Below, piece after piece: positions 26,729 through 35,156 of a stretch of 63,039 nucleotides of DNA (position 1 is its first letter; each line of letters starts with the position of its first letter). The stretch covers positions 1-63,039 of the forward strand of contig JALGUR010000004.1 of the NCBI GenBank assembly GCA_029820565.1, given 5' to 3'. The notes under the pieces were generated by a model. The model was not told the origin of the DNA. It did no database searches and worked only from the letters and a program-made list of their open reading frames with translations. The position numbers and the translations under genes are program-made. Source of the stretch: Candidatus Zipacnadia bacterium. GTDB taxonomy: Bacteria; Armatimonadota; Zipacnadia; Zipacnadales; Zipacnadaceae.

Positions 26729-27061
26729 GTGAATGCCCCCTTGGGCCGCAAGCCACATCTACATTTATTCTGTCAACAAAGCAAGTCTCTGGGAGGACTG
26801 TTCGAGCTTCTGCTGGTGGTTAGATAATTAGTGTGCCCCACGGCCCAGGCTGCGGCGAGGTTGCGGCAGCAGACCTCAATTATCATACTAATTATACCAA
26901 TAATTGGTCAGCAAGTCAACTGGCCTATTCATGGCCGCAGCAACCCGATGATGCGGGCCACTGGCTTCCCAGCAGGGTCAGACAGCGAGACAGCAGCACT
27001 TCGTCGTACGTGGAAACCCACCGACTCCGGTCGCAATTGGGACACGATGCTACCCGGAGGC
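26729..27061. other. Intergenic region with no recognised gene
   Basis: A divergent gap between yvcK and cspA. It holds an AT-rich patch near 26880-26910 (TTATCATACTAATTATACC) but no convincing ORF, tRNA or riboswitch. Confidence 0.4.
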
Positions 27062-27090
27062 TTGCATTATGTTGCGTTTTCTGCTATATT
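27062..27090 (+). promoter_or_regulatory. Promoter for the cold-shock gene
   Basis: TTGCAT (27062-27067), 17-bp spacer, TATATT (27085-27090). The implied leader of about 130 nt before the start codon is typical of cspA mRNAs, where it serves temperature control. Confidence 0.5.
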
Positions 27091-27225
27091 CAAAATGTAG
27101 TGTAGTAACATTCAAGTTACGTAGCCTTGTCAGTTGCTGTTCCGGGGCGCCACATGGACATTCCTCCAGAGGGCTTTCGGAAGTACAACCGGACGGGCTA
27201 AACCCTTACAATGGAGGTCGTTGGT

Positions 27226-27462
27226 TTGCCTACGGGTACAATAAAATGGTTTAATGACGCAAAAGGGTATGGATTCATCGAACAAGAGGGGTCGGGAGAT
27301 GACGTGTTCGTCCACTACTCGGCTATTGCCGGCGAGGGCTATCGGAGTTTAACACAGGGATCGGTGGTCGAGTTCGACATCGAACAGAGTGCCAAGGGTC
27401 CTCGGGCCGAGAATGTAGTCGTTGTTCAGGCGGCTTCGGCAGATGACGAAGTAGTCTGGTAG
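27226..27462 (+). CDS. cspA: Cold-shock domain protein
   Basis: Small single-strand nucleic-acid-binding OB-fold protein of 78 residues. RNP1 is [15 protein letters not shown] and RNP2 is DVFVHYSAI, both complete. The start is placed at TTG 27226 because GGAGGT sits seven bases upstream; the ATG at 27211 overlaps that ribosome binding site and would add five residues. The tail ends in an acidic ADDEVVW. Monocistronic, with a long leader. Likely an RNA chaperone acting in the cytoplasm. Confidence 0.93.
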   Translation: MPTGTIKWFNDAKGYGFIEQEGSGDDVFVHYSAIAGEGYRSLTQGSVVEFDIEQSAKGPRAENVVVVQAASADDEVVW

Positions 27463-27585
27463 TCATAGGCTTCGACGTAGTCTGCTCTTCGCTCCAGTTG
27501 GCCACTACTCGCACTTAGCCAGCCAGCAAGCGCTGGCACCTGAAACCAGTCCAGCAGGTTGGTGGTAGGGTGCATACGTGGCGGA

Positions 27586-27670
27586 ATCACACCCAACAAT
27601 GTGCCGGGAGTTGACCTGCCAAGAAGGGGAGTACGGTCAGCCCGGGACCTACCATGGGGGCGGGTGTGAT
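27586..27670. ncRNA. Candidate structured RNA downstream of cspA
   Basis: Nested complementarity in an otherwise gene-free 306-bp gap. A perfect 9-bp outer stem ATCACACCC (27586-27594)/GGGTGTGAT (27662-27670) encloses CCGGG (27604-27608)/CCCGG (27641-27645) and TGACC (27612-27616)/GGTCA (27635-27639). It matches no RNA family I know. The strand is undetermined. It could be the 3' region of the cspA mRNA or an independent RNA. Confidence 0.3.
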
Positions 27671-27768
27671 CTCGTGCCGGTTACACTTCCTCGGTCTGAG
27701 AGCATAGTGAGTTGTTCGGTGGCGGGCGGGTCGCCATCTGAGTATGTTGACCTGTTGGCCCGATACTA

Positions 27769-29247
27769 CTAATCAAGGCTTATCCCCCTATTAACTGCAC
27801 TGGTCATATCAGTGATGGTCACCGGCTTGCTCAGCACTTCGTCCACCTGGCGGGCAGGCTGGCCACTGAGAGGATTGTCCCAGCCGGTCAACAAGATAAC
27901 GTAGGTATCCGGATGATCTTGCTTGACGGCCTCAGCAATCCTCCAACCAGGAATATTGGGCATTCCCAGATCGGTGATGACTACGTCATAGTTATCCATA
28001 TTCAGAAGTCGGAAGGCCTCTTCAGAACTGGTAGCCGCCACCGCTTGGTGACCCAAGGTCTCCAGCATTTCCACTAATAGTTCACACAAGACCGGTTCAT
28101 CATCTACTACGAGCACTCGGGCCTCGCCGTTGCTTTCCAACATAGTGCTCCCTCCAGTTATGGGAATAGGTTCATCACTGCGGGGCAAGGTAAGAATGAA
28201 GGTAGTTCCTCGGTCGGTGGCGCTCTCTCCAAGGAGGAGCTCGCCTCCGTGGCGGCGGGCAATGTCACGGGCCAAACTGAGTCCCAGACCAGAGTTGTTG
28301 GCTTCTTTGATAGTAAAGAATGGCTCAAAGACGCGCTGCCGGACGTCCGGAGCCATCCCCACTCCAGTGTCAGAAATTGTTGTTGTCACAACAGCAGCGT
28401 CGGCCTGGGTGCTAATAGTAATTGTGCCACCCGATGGCATCGCTTCGCAAGCATTGGTTATAAGGTTAGCTATAATCTGACGCAGTTCGGCAGGATTGGC
28501 CATTATGGCCGGGACCGGGGAGAAGTCCCGCTTCATCTGAATGGTAATCCCCTCCCGTTGAGCCTGATCTTCCCACCGATAACGGGTGGTCACGATTACA
28601 TCTTCTACCAGAGAATTGAAGTCCACGGGCACAAATTGTTTTTCTTCCTGCTGACCCCGGACAAAGCGTTGAATTCTCTTCACTGTTTCGGCGCCGTCAA
28701 GGGCGGCTTTCTCAATGGTCTGCAAGGCTCGCTGGCTATCGGGGTCTCGTAGTTTCATTAGTAACAGTTGAGTTCGGCCTAATATGGCCCCTAAGAGATT
28801 ATTGAAATCGTGAGCTACCCCGCCAGCTACCTGACCCAGCGCTCTCAGACGCTCGGCCTGTAGCAGTTGTTGCTGGAGTTTGCTGCGCTGTGTTGTGTCA
28901 CGGACCACAACTTGATAGATATCCTCCTCATCCACGCGCAATTTGTTCACCGAGGCCTCAAAAGGAAACTCACTGCCATCGCAGCGCCGTGCCTTACCCT
29001 CCAATCCGGTAAGTTGATTGAGTTCATCTACCCGAGCAGCCTGCTGGCGGAGCCACGCAATGCTATCCTTCGGCAGCAACTCAGAGAGCCGCCGACCGAT
29101 TAACTGCTCAAGTTCGCAGCCGCCCAGACGGGCGGCGCTCCGATTAGCCTCTATTATCTGCCCCTGCTTGTCTACCAGGAGAATACCGTCGGCGGCCGTC
29201 TCCATTAAACTCTGGTACTTCACTTCGACTTGGGCCGACTGGACCAT
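27769..29247 (-). CDS. Hybrid histidine kinase: PAS, HisKA, ATPase and receiver domains
   Basis: 492 residues with no membrane segment, so probably a cytoplasmic sensor. A PAS domain (about 10-125, AADGILLVDKQGQIIEANRS) is followed by the phosphoacceptor His in VAGGVAHDFNNLLGAI. The ATPase has N box NLITNACEAMPSGG, G1 DTGVGMAP and G2 NNSGLGLSLARDI. A C-terminal receiver starts at RVLVVDDEPVLCELL, with phosphoacceptor Asp in VVITDLGMPNIPG and conserved Lys in LSKPV. No dedicated regulator gene is adjacent, so output may pass to an unlinked partner. AGAGG precedes the ATG. Confidence 0.92.
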   Translation of the reverse strand: MVQSAQVEVKYQSLMETAADGILLVDKQGQIIEANRSAARLGGCELEQLIGRRLSELLPKDSIAWLRQQAARVDELNQLTGLEGKARRCDGSEFPFEASVNKLRVDEEDIYQVVVRDTTQRSKLQQQLLQAERLRALGQVAGGVAHDFNNLLGAILGRTQLLLMKLRDPDSQRALQTIEKAALDGAETVKRIQRFVRGQQEEKQFVPVDFNSLVEDVIVTTRYRWEDQAQREGITIQMKRDFSPVPAIMANPAELRQIIANLITNACEAMPSGGTITISTQADAAVVTTTISDTGVGMAPDVRQRVFEPFFTIKEANNSGLGLSLARDIARRHGGELLLGESATDRGTTFILTLPRSDEPIPITGGSTMLESNGEARVLVVDDEPVLCELLVEMLETLGHQAVAATSSEEAFRLLNMDNYDVVITDLGMPNIPGWRIAEAVKQDHPDTYVILLTGWDNPLSGQPARQVDEVLSKPVTITDMTSAVNRGISLD

Positions 29248-29528
29248 AAACTTGGCCTCTTGCCAGCATTGTATGACCCGCCTGGTGCATCATTGATATG
29301 GTATGGTGGGCCAATTCAGATGGCTGTAGTGGTATCAGACATTAGTTACTTCGGCATTTTCCCGAAAAAGTTAACTCCTCAACCGCAGATTGATTTGCCC
29401 AGAGCCCAAAACCCACTGCAAGAAGGTCTGTTGCTGGCGGCACAGAAATTACTACCGGCACCGTGGACTGGGAATTAGGCGCGACGTGCATCCGCATATC
29501 AATCAATAGCAGCCATAAGGAGGTATTT

Positions 29529-30143
29529 GTGATTCGGACTAAATTTGGCGTTATGGGCTCGGCCGGAGGCGAACTAAGCGAGGATATCTTGGCCAAGGCT
29601 TATGAGTTAGGTGAACAGATTGCCCAGCGGGACTGCATAATGCTCACTGGAGCCTGCCCGGGTCTGCCCCATCAAGCCGTGCTCGGGGCCAAGGCTTATG
29701 ACGGGCTGGTGGTGGGGGTCTCGCCGGCCTTGGGTTTGGATGAACATATCAAGCGCTACCATTCACCCTACGAAGAGTATGATGTTATCATCTTCACTGG
29801 TAGCGGCCTGATGGGTCGGGAGATAGAGAATATCAGGAGTTGCGATATTGTTGCTGTTATAGGCGGCCGGTCGGGGACACTGGGTGAGTTCTGCATCGCC
29901 TATGACGAGGGTAAACTGATAGCAGTGCTCCTGGAAACTGATGGGATCGCCGAACACATAAAGAAGATAGTTGGCTTCATAGACAAGCAAACCGAGGCCG
30001 AGGTTATCTACGACACTGATCCCACTTCCTTGGTAGATGAAGCGTTACAGGCCCACGAGCGGCGCGTGGCTGAAGGGGTGGCCTACTTGGGTCCCCGTAC
30101 TACCGCATGGAATAGAGAGGGAATATACCCCGTATGCGACTGA
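29529..30143 (+). CDS. LOG-like / TIGR00725-type nucleotide-binding protein
   Basis: 204 residues from GTG 29529, with AAGGAGG six bases upstream. Rossmann-like fold with FGVMGSAGG at the start and GGRSGTLGEFCIAYDEGK, the counterpart of the PGGxGTxxE motif of LOG/lysine-decarboxylase-like proteins. Known relatives cleave nucleoside monophosphates, but this subgroup is uncharacterised. It overlaps the following beta-CASP gene by 10 bp, so the two are translationally coupled. Confidence 0.8.
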   Translation: MIRTKFGVMGSAGGELSEDILAKAYELGEQIAQRDCIMLTGACPGLPHQAVLGAKAYDGLVVGVSPALGLDEHIKRYHSPYEEYDVIIFTGSGLMGREIENIRSCDIVAVIGGRSGTLGEFCIAYDEGKLIAVLLETDGIAEHIKKIVGFIDKQTEAEVIYDTDPTSLVDEALQAHERRVAEGVAYLGPRTTAWNREGIYPVCD

Positions 30144-31567
30144 GTTTCCTGGGCGGAGCCCATCAAGTAACTGGTTCTAAGTTTTGGCTACAAACCCCGG
30201 CGGGTAATGTCTTGGTAGACTGTGGTATGTACCAGGGCCAGGATCATTTGCGCGTGCAAAACAATGTAAGCATTGATCTGGAGCCGGCCGATATTGACTG
30301 GGTGCTGCTTACTCACGCTCATATTGACCACAGTGGCCTGCTGCCGCGCCTCTACAAGTTAGGCTTTCGGGGCCGGGTGGTGACGACCTCGGCCACTGCC
30401 GACTTGTGCCAGTTGATGTTCCTGGACAGTGCTCATATCCAGCAGGAGGATGCCGAGTTTGACTTGAAGAAGTGGCGCGACCGCGGTCGCCCTGGCCCTC
30501 CTCCCCAGCCATTGTACACCGTCCAGGATGCTCAACAGTGCCTGGAGATTTTCCAGCCGGTGGCCTACGGCGAGCGCATCCAACTATCCCCCACCTTGGC
30601 GGTGCGCTTCTGCGATGCGGGCCATATCCTGGGTTCAGCCTCCATTGAAGTGTGGGCTGCTGAAACAGGCCAGGAAGGCAAGATAATATTCTCCGGCGAC
30701 ATAGGTGGTCCCGACCGGCCTATCCTGCGTGATCCCCAGGTGCCGGAAGGTGGTGATTTCGTCGTCATCGAATCCACTTACGGTGATCGCCTCCACGAGC
30801 CCCGGGCCCAGAGCATAGCGCGCCTGAAAAACATTATCCAGACAACCATACAGCGCAAAGGGCACGTACTGATCCCGGCATTCGCTGTAGGGCGCACTCA
30901 GGAGGTGCTCTTCGAAATAGCCGATTTTATCCGGGATGGCGATATTCCCCAGATTCCTGTGTTTGTGGATAGTCCGATGGCTATAGAGGCCACGGAAATC
31001 TTCCGTCGCCATCCCGAATGCTTTGATGCAGAGATGAATCAACTTATCCAAGCGCACCGCTCGCCGTTTGGGTTCCCTGGCTTGCAGATTACCCGTACAC
31101 GCGAAGAATCAATGCGTATCAACGACTTCCACAAGCCGTGCATAATTATTTCCGCGAGTGGAATGTGTACCGGCGGCCGCATCCGCCATCACCTCCGTCA
31201 TCACCTTGGCCACCACAATGACACCATACTATTTGCAGGCTATCAGGCAACTGGCACTTTAGGGCGGCGAATACTGGACGGGACTAAGCATGTTGAGGTC
31301 TTTCCCGGAGAAACCCATGAAGTCCGATGCCGAGTGGCAGGCGTGGACGGATTCTCCGCGCATACCGACCGCGCCGGACTGCTGGATTGGGTACGACGCG
31401 CCGGGAGCGATGCCCAGGCTGTCTTTGTAGTTCACGGTGAGCCGGAGGCGGCCTTCGCCTTGCGCCAGGCTATAGTGGAGGAACTGGATTTGTGCGTGTG
31501 TGTACCCGACGCGTTCGAGACCTATGATCTAACAGATGCCACTGCCATCTGCGCTCAGACTATCTAA
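30134..31567 (+). CDS. Metallo-beta-lactamase/beta-CASP RNA-processing nuclease
   Basis: 477 residues of the CPSF73/YsdC-like family. The MBL domain has the two-metal motif LLTHAHIDHSGLLPRL, with further ligands in FCDAGHILGSA and IIFSGDIGG. The beta-CASP insert includes IPAFAVGRTQEVLF and FVDSPMAIEATEIF. The C-terminal motifs IIISASGMCTGGRI and FSAHTDRAG complete the site. Members cleave or degrade RNA; the precise target is unknown. Coupled to the LOG-like gene upstream by overlapping start and stop codons. Confidence 0.93.
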   Translation: MRLSFLGGAHQVTGSKFWLQTPAGNVLVDCGMYQGQDHLRVQNNVSIDLEPADIDWVLLTHAHIDHSGLLPRLYKLGFRGRVVTTSATADLCQLMFLDSAHIQQEDAEFDLKKWRDRGRPGPPPQPLYTVQDAQQCLEIFQPVAYGERIQLSPTLAVRFCDAGHILGSASIEVWAAETGQEGKIIFSGDIGGPDRPILRDPQVPEGGDFVVIESTYGDRLHEPRAQSIARLKNIIQTTIQRKGHVLIPAFAVGRTQEVLFEIADFIRDGDIPQIPVFVDSPMAIEATEIFRRHPECFDAEMNQLIQAHRSPFGFPGLQITRTREESMRINDFHKPCIIISASGMCTGGRIRHHLRHHLGHHNDTILFAGYQATGTLGRRILDGTKHVEVFPGETHEVRCRVAGVDGFSAHTDRAGLLDWVRRAGSDAQAVFVVHGEPEAAFALRQAIVEELDLCVCVPDAFETYDLTDATAICAQTI

Positions 31568-31655
31568 TGTCATCTACAGATTAGTGCGGCAGTATACCAC
31601 AACACAGGGTGGCGCTAACCCTATGGTGCCAATACTTTCTCAGAAGAGTTAGACT

Positions 31656-32291
31656 ATGCCGGTATTCAGAAGTGGCCAAGGCTTGGCCCCCAAGTGGTGC
31701 GAAATGGAGTATTTCGAGATCGTGATCTTGTCTGCTGGGGCAAGCCATACTTTTGAATTCATCGGCCCGAAGGAGAGGTTGGTAGTCGGTCAAGGAAGGT
31801 GTCGTCTTGGCTTTGGAGGTCAGACTGTAACGGCTGAGGAAGGGGCCAACTTCGAGTGCCAGACGGCCGAGGAACCATGCCAAGTCCAGAAAGCCCTGTC
31901 CGAGATGACTTTAGTCCGGATGTGTGGACATTGGGGAGATAAGACAGGAGGCTGCGGTCTGTTTGCGGTAGTGGAAGATGACGAACGCATGGATCAGGGC
32001 GACCCGGTAGATTATCCGAAAACAACGGGATTTGATAACCACTATCACGATTGTGATGAGTACTGGATTGTGCTGGAGGGCCGCGGTATAGCGGTATCGG
32101 AAGGCAAATCCTACCAGGTCGGCCCCGGCGATTGCATCGCCACCGGCATGGGGCACCATCACGATTTTCCTCAGGTCTTTGAGCCCGTAAAAGCAGTCTT
32201 TTTTGAGACGACCACAGAGGGCCAGAAGCGTGGCGGGCATCTATGGGAACATACTCATGGCCCCGCCCAACCCCAGCAAGATAGAATCTGA
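31656..32291 (+). CDS. Double cupin-fold protein
   Basis: 211 residues. The N-terminal half is a weak cupin (FEFIGPKERLVVGQGRCRLG). The C-terminal half is a clear one with metal ligands NHYHDCDEYWIVLEGRG and a distal His cluster GMGHHHDFPQVFE. It may bind a metal and a sugar or small acid; no enzyme activity can be assigned. Alone, 88 bp after the nuclease gene, followed by an IS remnant. Confidence 0.75.
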   Translation: MPVFRSGQGLAPKWCEMEYFEIVILSAGASHTFEFIGPKERLVVGQGRCRLGFGGQTVTAEEGANFECQTAEEPCQVQKALSEMTLVRMCGHWGDKTGGCGLFAVVEDDERMDQGDPVDYPKTTGFDNHYHDCDEYWIVLEGRGIAVSEGKSYQVGPGDCIATGMGHHHDFPQVFEPVKAVFFETTTEGQKRGGHLWEHTHGPAQPQQDRI

Positions 32292-32391
32292 AGCGGGATT
32301 ACCATTTCAATAGGGCAGGAAGTAAGCAATACTGTCAAGGAACATTGACAGCAAGGCAATATTAGGCAATTGGAGGTTAAGTCACAGGAGG

Positions 32392-32580
32392 CACCTAATC
32401 AACGCAACTAAGCCAACCAGCTTGCGGGTACGATTTGCCGGGCGGGTGCGGTCCCATGAGGCAACGGTTACATCTGACACCGGGCTGGTGGCGGTGAGAG
32501 AGCTGGATAGGGCGTTGGGGTTGACCCAGTTAGGGGAGGTTGCATTGGTGGATACGCACACCGGGTGCAATGTGCAGCAC
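32392..32580 (+). mobile_element. IS1380-family transposase N-terminal remnant
   Basis: An open frame reads TKPTSLRVRFAGRVRSHEAT, then VTSDTGLVAVRELDRALGLT and TGCNVQH. It resembles the N-terminus of IS1380-family transposases (VTSDAGLLAVRELD...LGLT, then TGRN-QH). It is cut off exactly where the 82-bp repeat leader of the next gene begins (32577). No DDE residues or terminal inverted repeats remain. Inference: IS-associated rearrangement created the left edge of the duplicated unit. The preceding 100 bp (32292-32391) shows nothing. Confidence 0.6.
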
Positions 32581-32658
32581 GAGCAGGAATTTCTCACAGA
32601 CTCGAAGAATATACCAGCAGGTAAAAGCCAAATGCCAAATCTCGGTTAAAGGAGGAAG
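32577..32658 (+). repeat. 82-bp leader repeat, copy 1
   Basis: Identical over all 82 bases to 35071-35152, starting GCACGAGCAGGAATTTCTCA and ending in the Shine-Dalgarno GGAGGAAG. It precedes both TIM-barrel genes and marks the left boundary of the tandem duplication. Confidence 0.9.
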
Positions 32659-32662
32659 CACA

Positions 32663-34723
32663 GTGAAGAACCTAATCCGTTGGACACCAGTGATGATGTG
32701 CGTGGCGGTAGTGTTGGGGGCGGTCACAGCAGGATGGGCGGAGCAACAGAAGGGAACGACCAGTGGGGCTGTCTTTGAGAAGTTCGACCGGGCGCTGCGC
32801 ACGGCGGAGCGCGAACACCCCGCCGAGAAGGAGCGAGAAGACATGGTAAAACAGCGGCGGATCATTCTCAACGACGACGGGGATGACCCACCCCAGCGCC
32901 CTGACCAGAGCATCGAAGACTGCCTGCGCGTGAGGTTCACGACAGCGGTCAACACCCAGGTTGATAGTTACTTCCTGTGCGTGGCCTGCACCTCTACCGT
33001 GCCTCCAATGGATGAGGTGGCCCCCCCAAACTCCCCAAGGATCGACCAGACCATGAGCTACTGGTTCCCGGACATGAGACCTCACCCCCGTCTAGACAAG
33101 CTGACCCGGGGATACACTGACGCCGCCCACGAGGCCGGGATGGAGATATTCGCATCGCTGCGCATGAATGACATCCACGACGCCTGGGCCGAGAAGCTGA
33201 CCTATCCGCTGAAGGTGCAGCGGCCCGACTTGTTGATCGGAGAGAAGCAGATGTATAGCCGAGACGAAGATACGCTGATGTGTGCGTTCTGGTCAGGCTT
33301 TGACTACGCCAAGGAGGAAGTGCGTGAGCATTTCCGGGATTTTATCCTGAGTTATTGCCGCATCTATGATTACGATGGCGTGGAACTGGATTATTTCCGC
33401 CATCCGCTGTTCTTCAAGCTGGGCGAAGAGGAGCAGAACCTGGATACGATGACGGACTTCATGCGCCAGGTGCGGCAGGGACTGAATGAAATCGGTCGCG
33501 AGCGGGGCAAGCCGTACCTCTTGGCTGCCAGGGTCCCCGATACGCCTGATGCAGCGCTTCGCACCGGACTGGACGTGGAGGAGTGGCTCAGGCAGGGACT
33601 CCTTGACCTGCTGATTGTGGGCGGCGGGTATATGCCCTATTCCGGTCGGATCAAGGAGCTCATTGATATGGCTCACCACTACGGCGTGCCTGCCTATCCA
33701 TGCAAGAACCATTTCGACTCCGCCACCGAGATGCGAAGTATTGCCAGCAACTTCTGGGCCCTGGGCGGCGACGGGTTCTACATGTTCAACTACTACGGCT
33801 GTCCCGAGGGCTCAGAAAAAGCCGCGTCTCTGAAACAGATGGGTGACCCGCAGACGCTGGCGGGCCTGGACAAGGTGTACAAGGCCGACACCGGCTGCAG
33901 CATCTTTTACTGCGGGCATACCAATCCGGCGTCGCCCTTCCCAGTACGGCTGGCGGCCGGAGACCCCATCGAACTCGTTGTCGGTGACGATGTCGAAAAG
34001 GCCGCGCGGGAAGGAGTGTTGGGACGGATGCTTCTGCGGCTGCAGGTGAGAAATTTGGACTTCTTCCCGGAGCTCAGTGAAACGAACCTGAAAAACGATG
34101 TGCTCTCCGACGAACGCATTGCTATCCACATCAACGGCGCGCGGATCCCTGACAAAGACATCGAGCGAGCCGACAAGGATACGTTCGTTGCCCTGGTGAC
34201 GGCGCCTCCGCTGAAGCGCGGGATCAACCGCATTGTGGTCCTGCCCGGGCCGAACAGTGTCGGGGCGCTGTCGGCGACCGTGGATGCCGTGGAGCTCGCC
34301 GTCGATTACAAACCCGTCGCGCCCGAGCCCGCACCTTCCCCCTCCGCGCCGCGCCCGGACCTAATCCTATCGCCCGTTACGCCCATGCCCCTGTCCCTGT
34401 TCGACGTGCCCGTGGGCACCTCGAGAACCCTTTCCTTCGACCTGACCGCCGACCCCAAGACCGTCAAGAAAGCGAGGCTGGCGCTGAGTGCGGAAGACTT
34501 CGACGAGCCCGCCGAGCTTACTATAACCTTCAACGGCCAGCCCCTCCCCATCCCCAAGTCACTGCTCTCAGGATCCAGCGCCGTCATCGGATTCGTCGAG
34601 ATTCCCGCTAATCTCCTGCGCGCTGGAAAGAACGACGTAGCCTTCACTTTCGTCAGCAATCTCAATGGCACTACAACAGGCTTCGCTGTCCTCCGGGCCT
34701 TCCTGGTCCTCTGGCTCGACTAA
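32663..34723 (+). CDS. Secreted TIM-barrel glycoside-hydrolase-like protein, copy 1
   Basis: 686 residues from GTG 32663 (GGAGGAAG upstream). Signal peptide MMCVAVVLGAVTAGWA. A putative glycosidase barrel spans about 50-400 and contains FDYAKEEVREHFRDF and YDYDGVELDYFRHPLFF, the latter like strand-4 acid motifs of GHL10/DUF187-type families. A beta-sandwich follows (ELVVGDDVEKA...IAIHINGARIPDKD), then a Pro-rich linker (APEPAPSPSAPRPD) and a second beta-sandwich (TLSFDL...LTITFNGQPLPIP). Unknown substrate, probably a polysaccharide outside the cytoplasm. It is 36 bp from a truncated MocA gene. The copy at 35157 is close, differing mainly at residues 70-150. Confidence 0.75.
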   Translation: MKNLIRWTPVMMCVAVVLGAVTAGWAEQQKGTTSGAVFEKFDRALRTAEREHPAEKEREDMVKQRRIILNDDGDDPPQRPDQSIEDCLRVRFTTAVNTQVDSYFLCVACTSTVPPMDEVAPPNSPRIDQTMSYWFPDMRPHPRLDKLTRGYTDAAHEAGMEIFASLRMNDIHDAWAEKLTYPLKVQRPDLLIGEKQMYSRDEDTLMCAFWSGFDYAKEEVREHFRDFILSYCRIYDYDGVELDYFRHPLFFKLGEEEQNLDTMTDFMRQVRQGLNEIGRERGKPYLLAARVPDTPDAALRTGLDVEEWLRQGLLDLLIVGGGYMPYSGRIKELIDMAHHYGVPAYPCKNHFDSATEMRSIASNFWALGGDGFYMFNYYGCPEGSEKAASLKQMGDPQTLAGLDKVYKADTGCSIFYCGHTNPASPFPVRLAAGDPIELVVGDDVEKAAREGVLGRMLLRLQVRNLDFFPELSETNLKNDVLSDERIAIHINGARIPDKDIERADKDTFVALVTAPPLKRGINRIVVLPGPNSVGALSATVDAVELAVDYKPVAPEPAPSPSAPRPDLILSPVTPMPLSLFDVPVGTSRTLSFDLTADPKTVKKARLALSAEDFDEPAELTITFNGQPLPIPKSLLSGSSAVIGFVEIPANLLRAGKNDVAFTFVSNLNGTTTGFAVLRAFLVLWLD

Positions 34724-34758
34724 TGGAAAGAGGAGACTAAACACAGGAGGAGATCCCT

Positions 34759-34983
34759 ATGGCTTACAAGATGATTCAAGTCGGGACCGGGGGCTTTGGC
34801 AGGTCGTGGTGCCAGAAATTCCTGCCCCCTAATATCAAGGACGGCCTCGTTGAAGTGGCGGCCGCGGTGGACATTCATCCCCAAGCCCTGAACAACGCTA
34901 AGGAGTTTCTGGGCCTGCGCGCTGACCGCGCAGTGGGGTCAGCAGTGATCCTGCTCATATTCAGGGGGTACCGTGCCTGCTAA
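34759..34983 (+). pseudogene. Truncated Gfo/Idh/MocA oxidoreductase (5' remnant)
   Basis: MAYKMIQVGTGGFGRSWCQK and VDIHPQALNNAKEFLGLRA match the first ~55 residues of the intact gene at 37211. The sequence then departs at about 34925 into unrelated codons and stops. The ribosome binding site (AGGAGGAGATCCCT) is kept, so a 74-residue peptide could be made, but it holds only the first part of the Rossmann fold. Region 34984-35070 contains nothing recognisable. Inference: the second unit was joined here by recombination. Confidence 0.85.
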
Positions 34984-35070
34984 CTCCCCCAACCTGTCGG
35001 CGTTGACTGATTCGCAGCCACAAGCCCCTGAAAAGGCTGCAAGGCGCTGGCTTTTCCGGGTGTATTGCCC

Positions 35071-35152
35071 GCACGAGCAGGAATTTCTCACAGACTCGAA
35101 GAATATACCAGCAGGTAAAAGCCAAATGCCAAATCTCGGTTAAAGGAGGAAG
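35071..35152 (+). repeat. 82-bp leader repeat, copy 2
   Basis: Exact copy of 32577-32658, immediately upstream of the second TIM-barrel gene. Perfect identity contrasts with the diverged coding sequence downstream. Confidence 0.9.
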
Positions 35153-35156
35153 TGGA

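Noticed and set aside
27578-27772. 64-codon frame after the cold-shock gene
   Set aside because: No ribosome binding site or recognisable domain, and it overlaps a strongly structured segment that explains the sequence better.
32659-32662. Upstream start for the first TIM-barrel protein (frame open from 32540)
   Set aside because: The earlier frame reads through the IS remnant and repeat leader; the GTG at 32663 with GGAGGAAG gives a clean signal peptide identical to copy 2.
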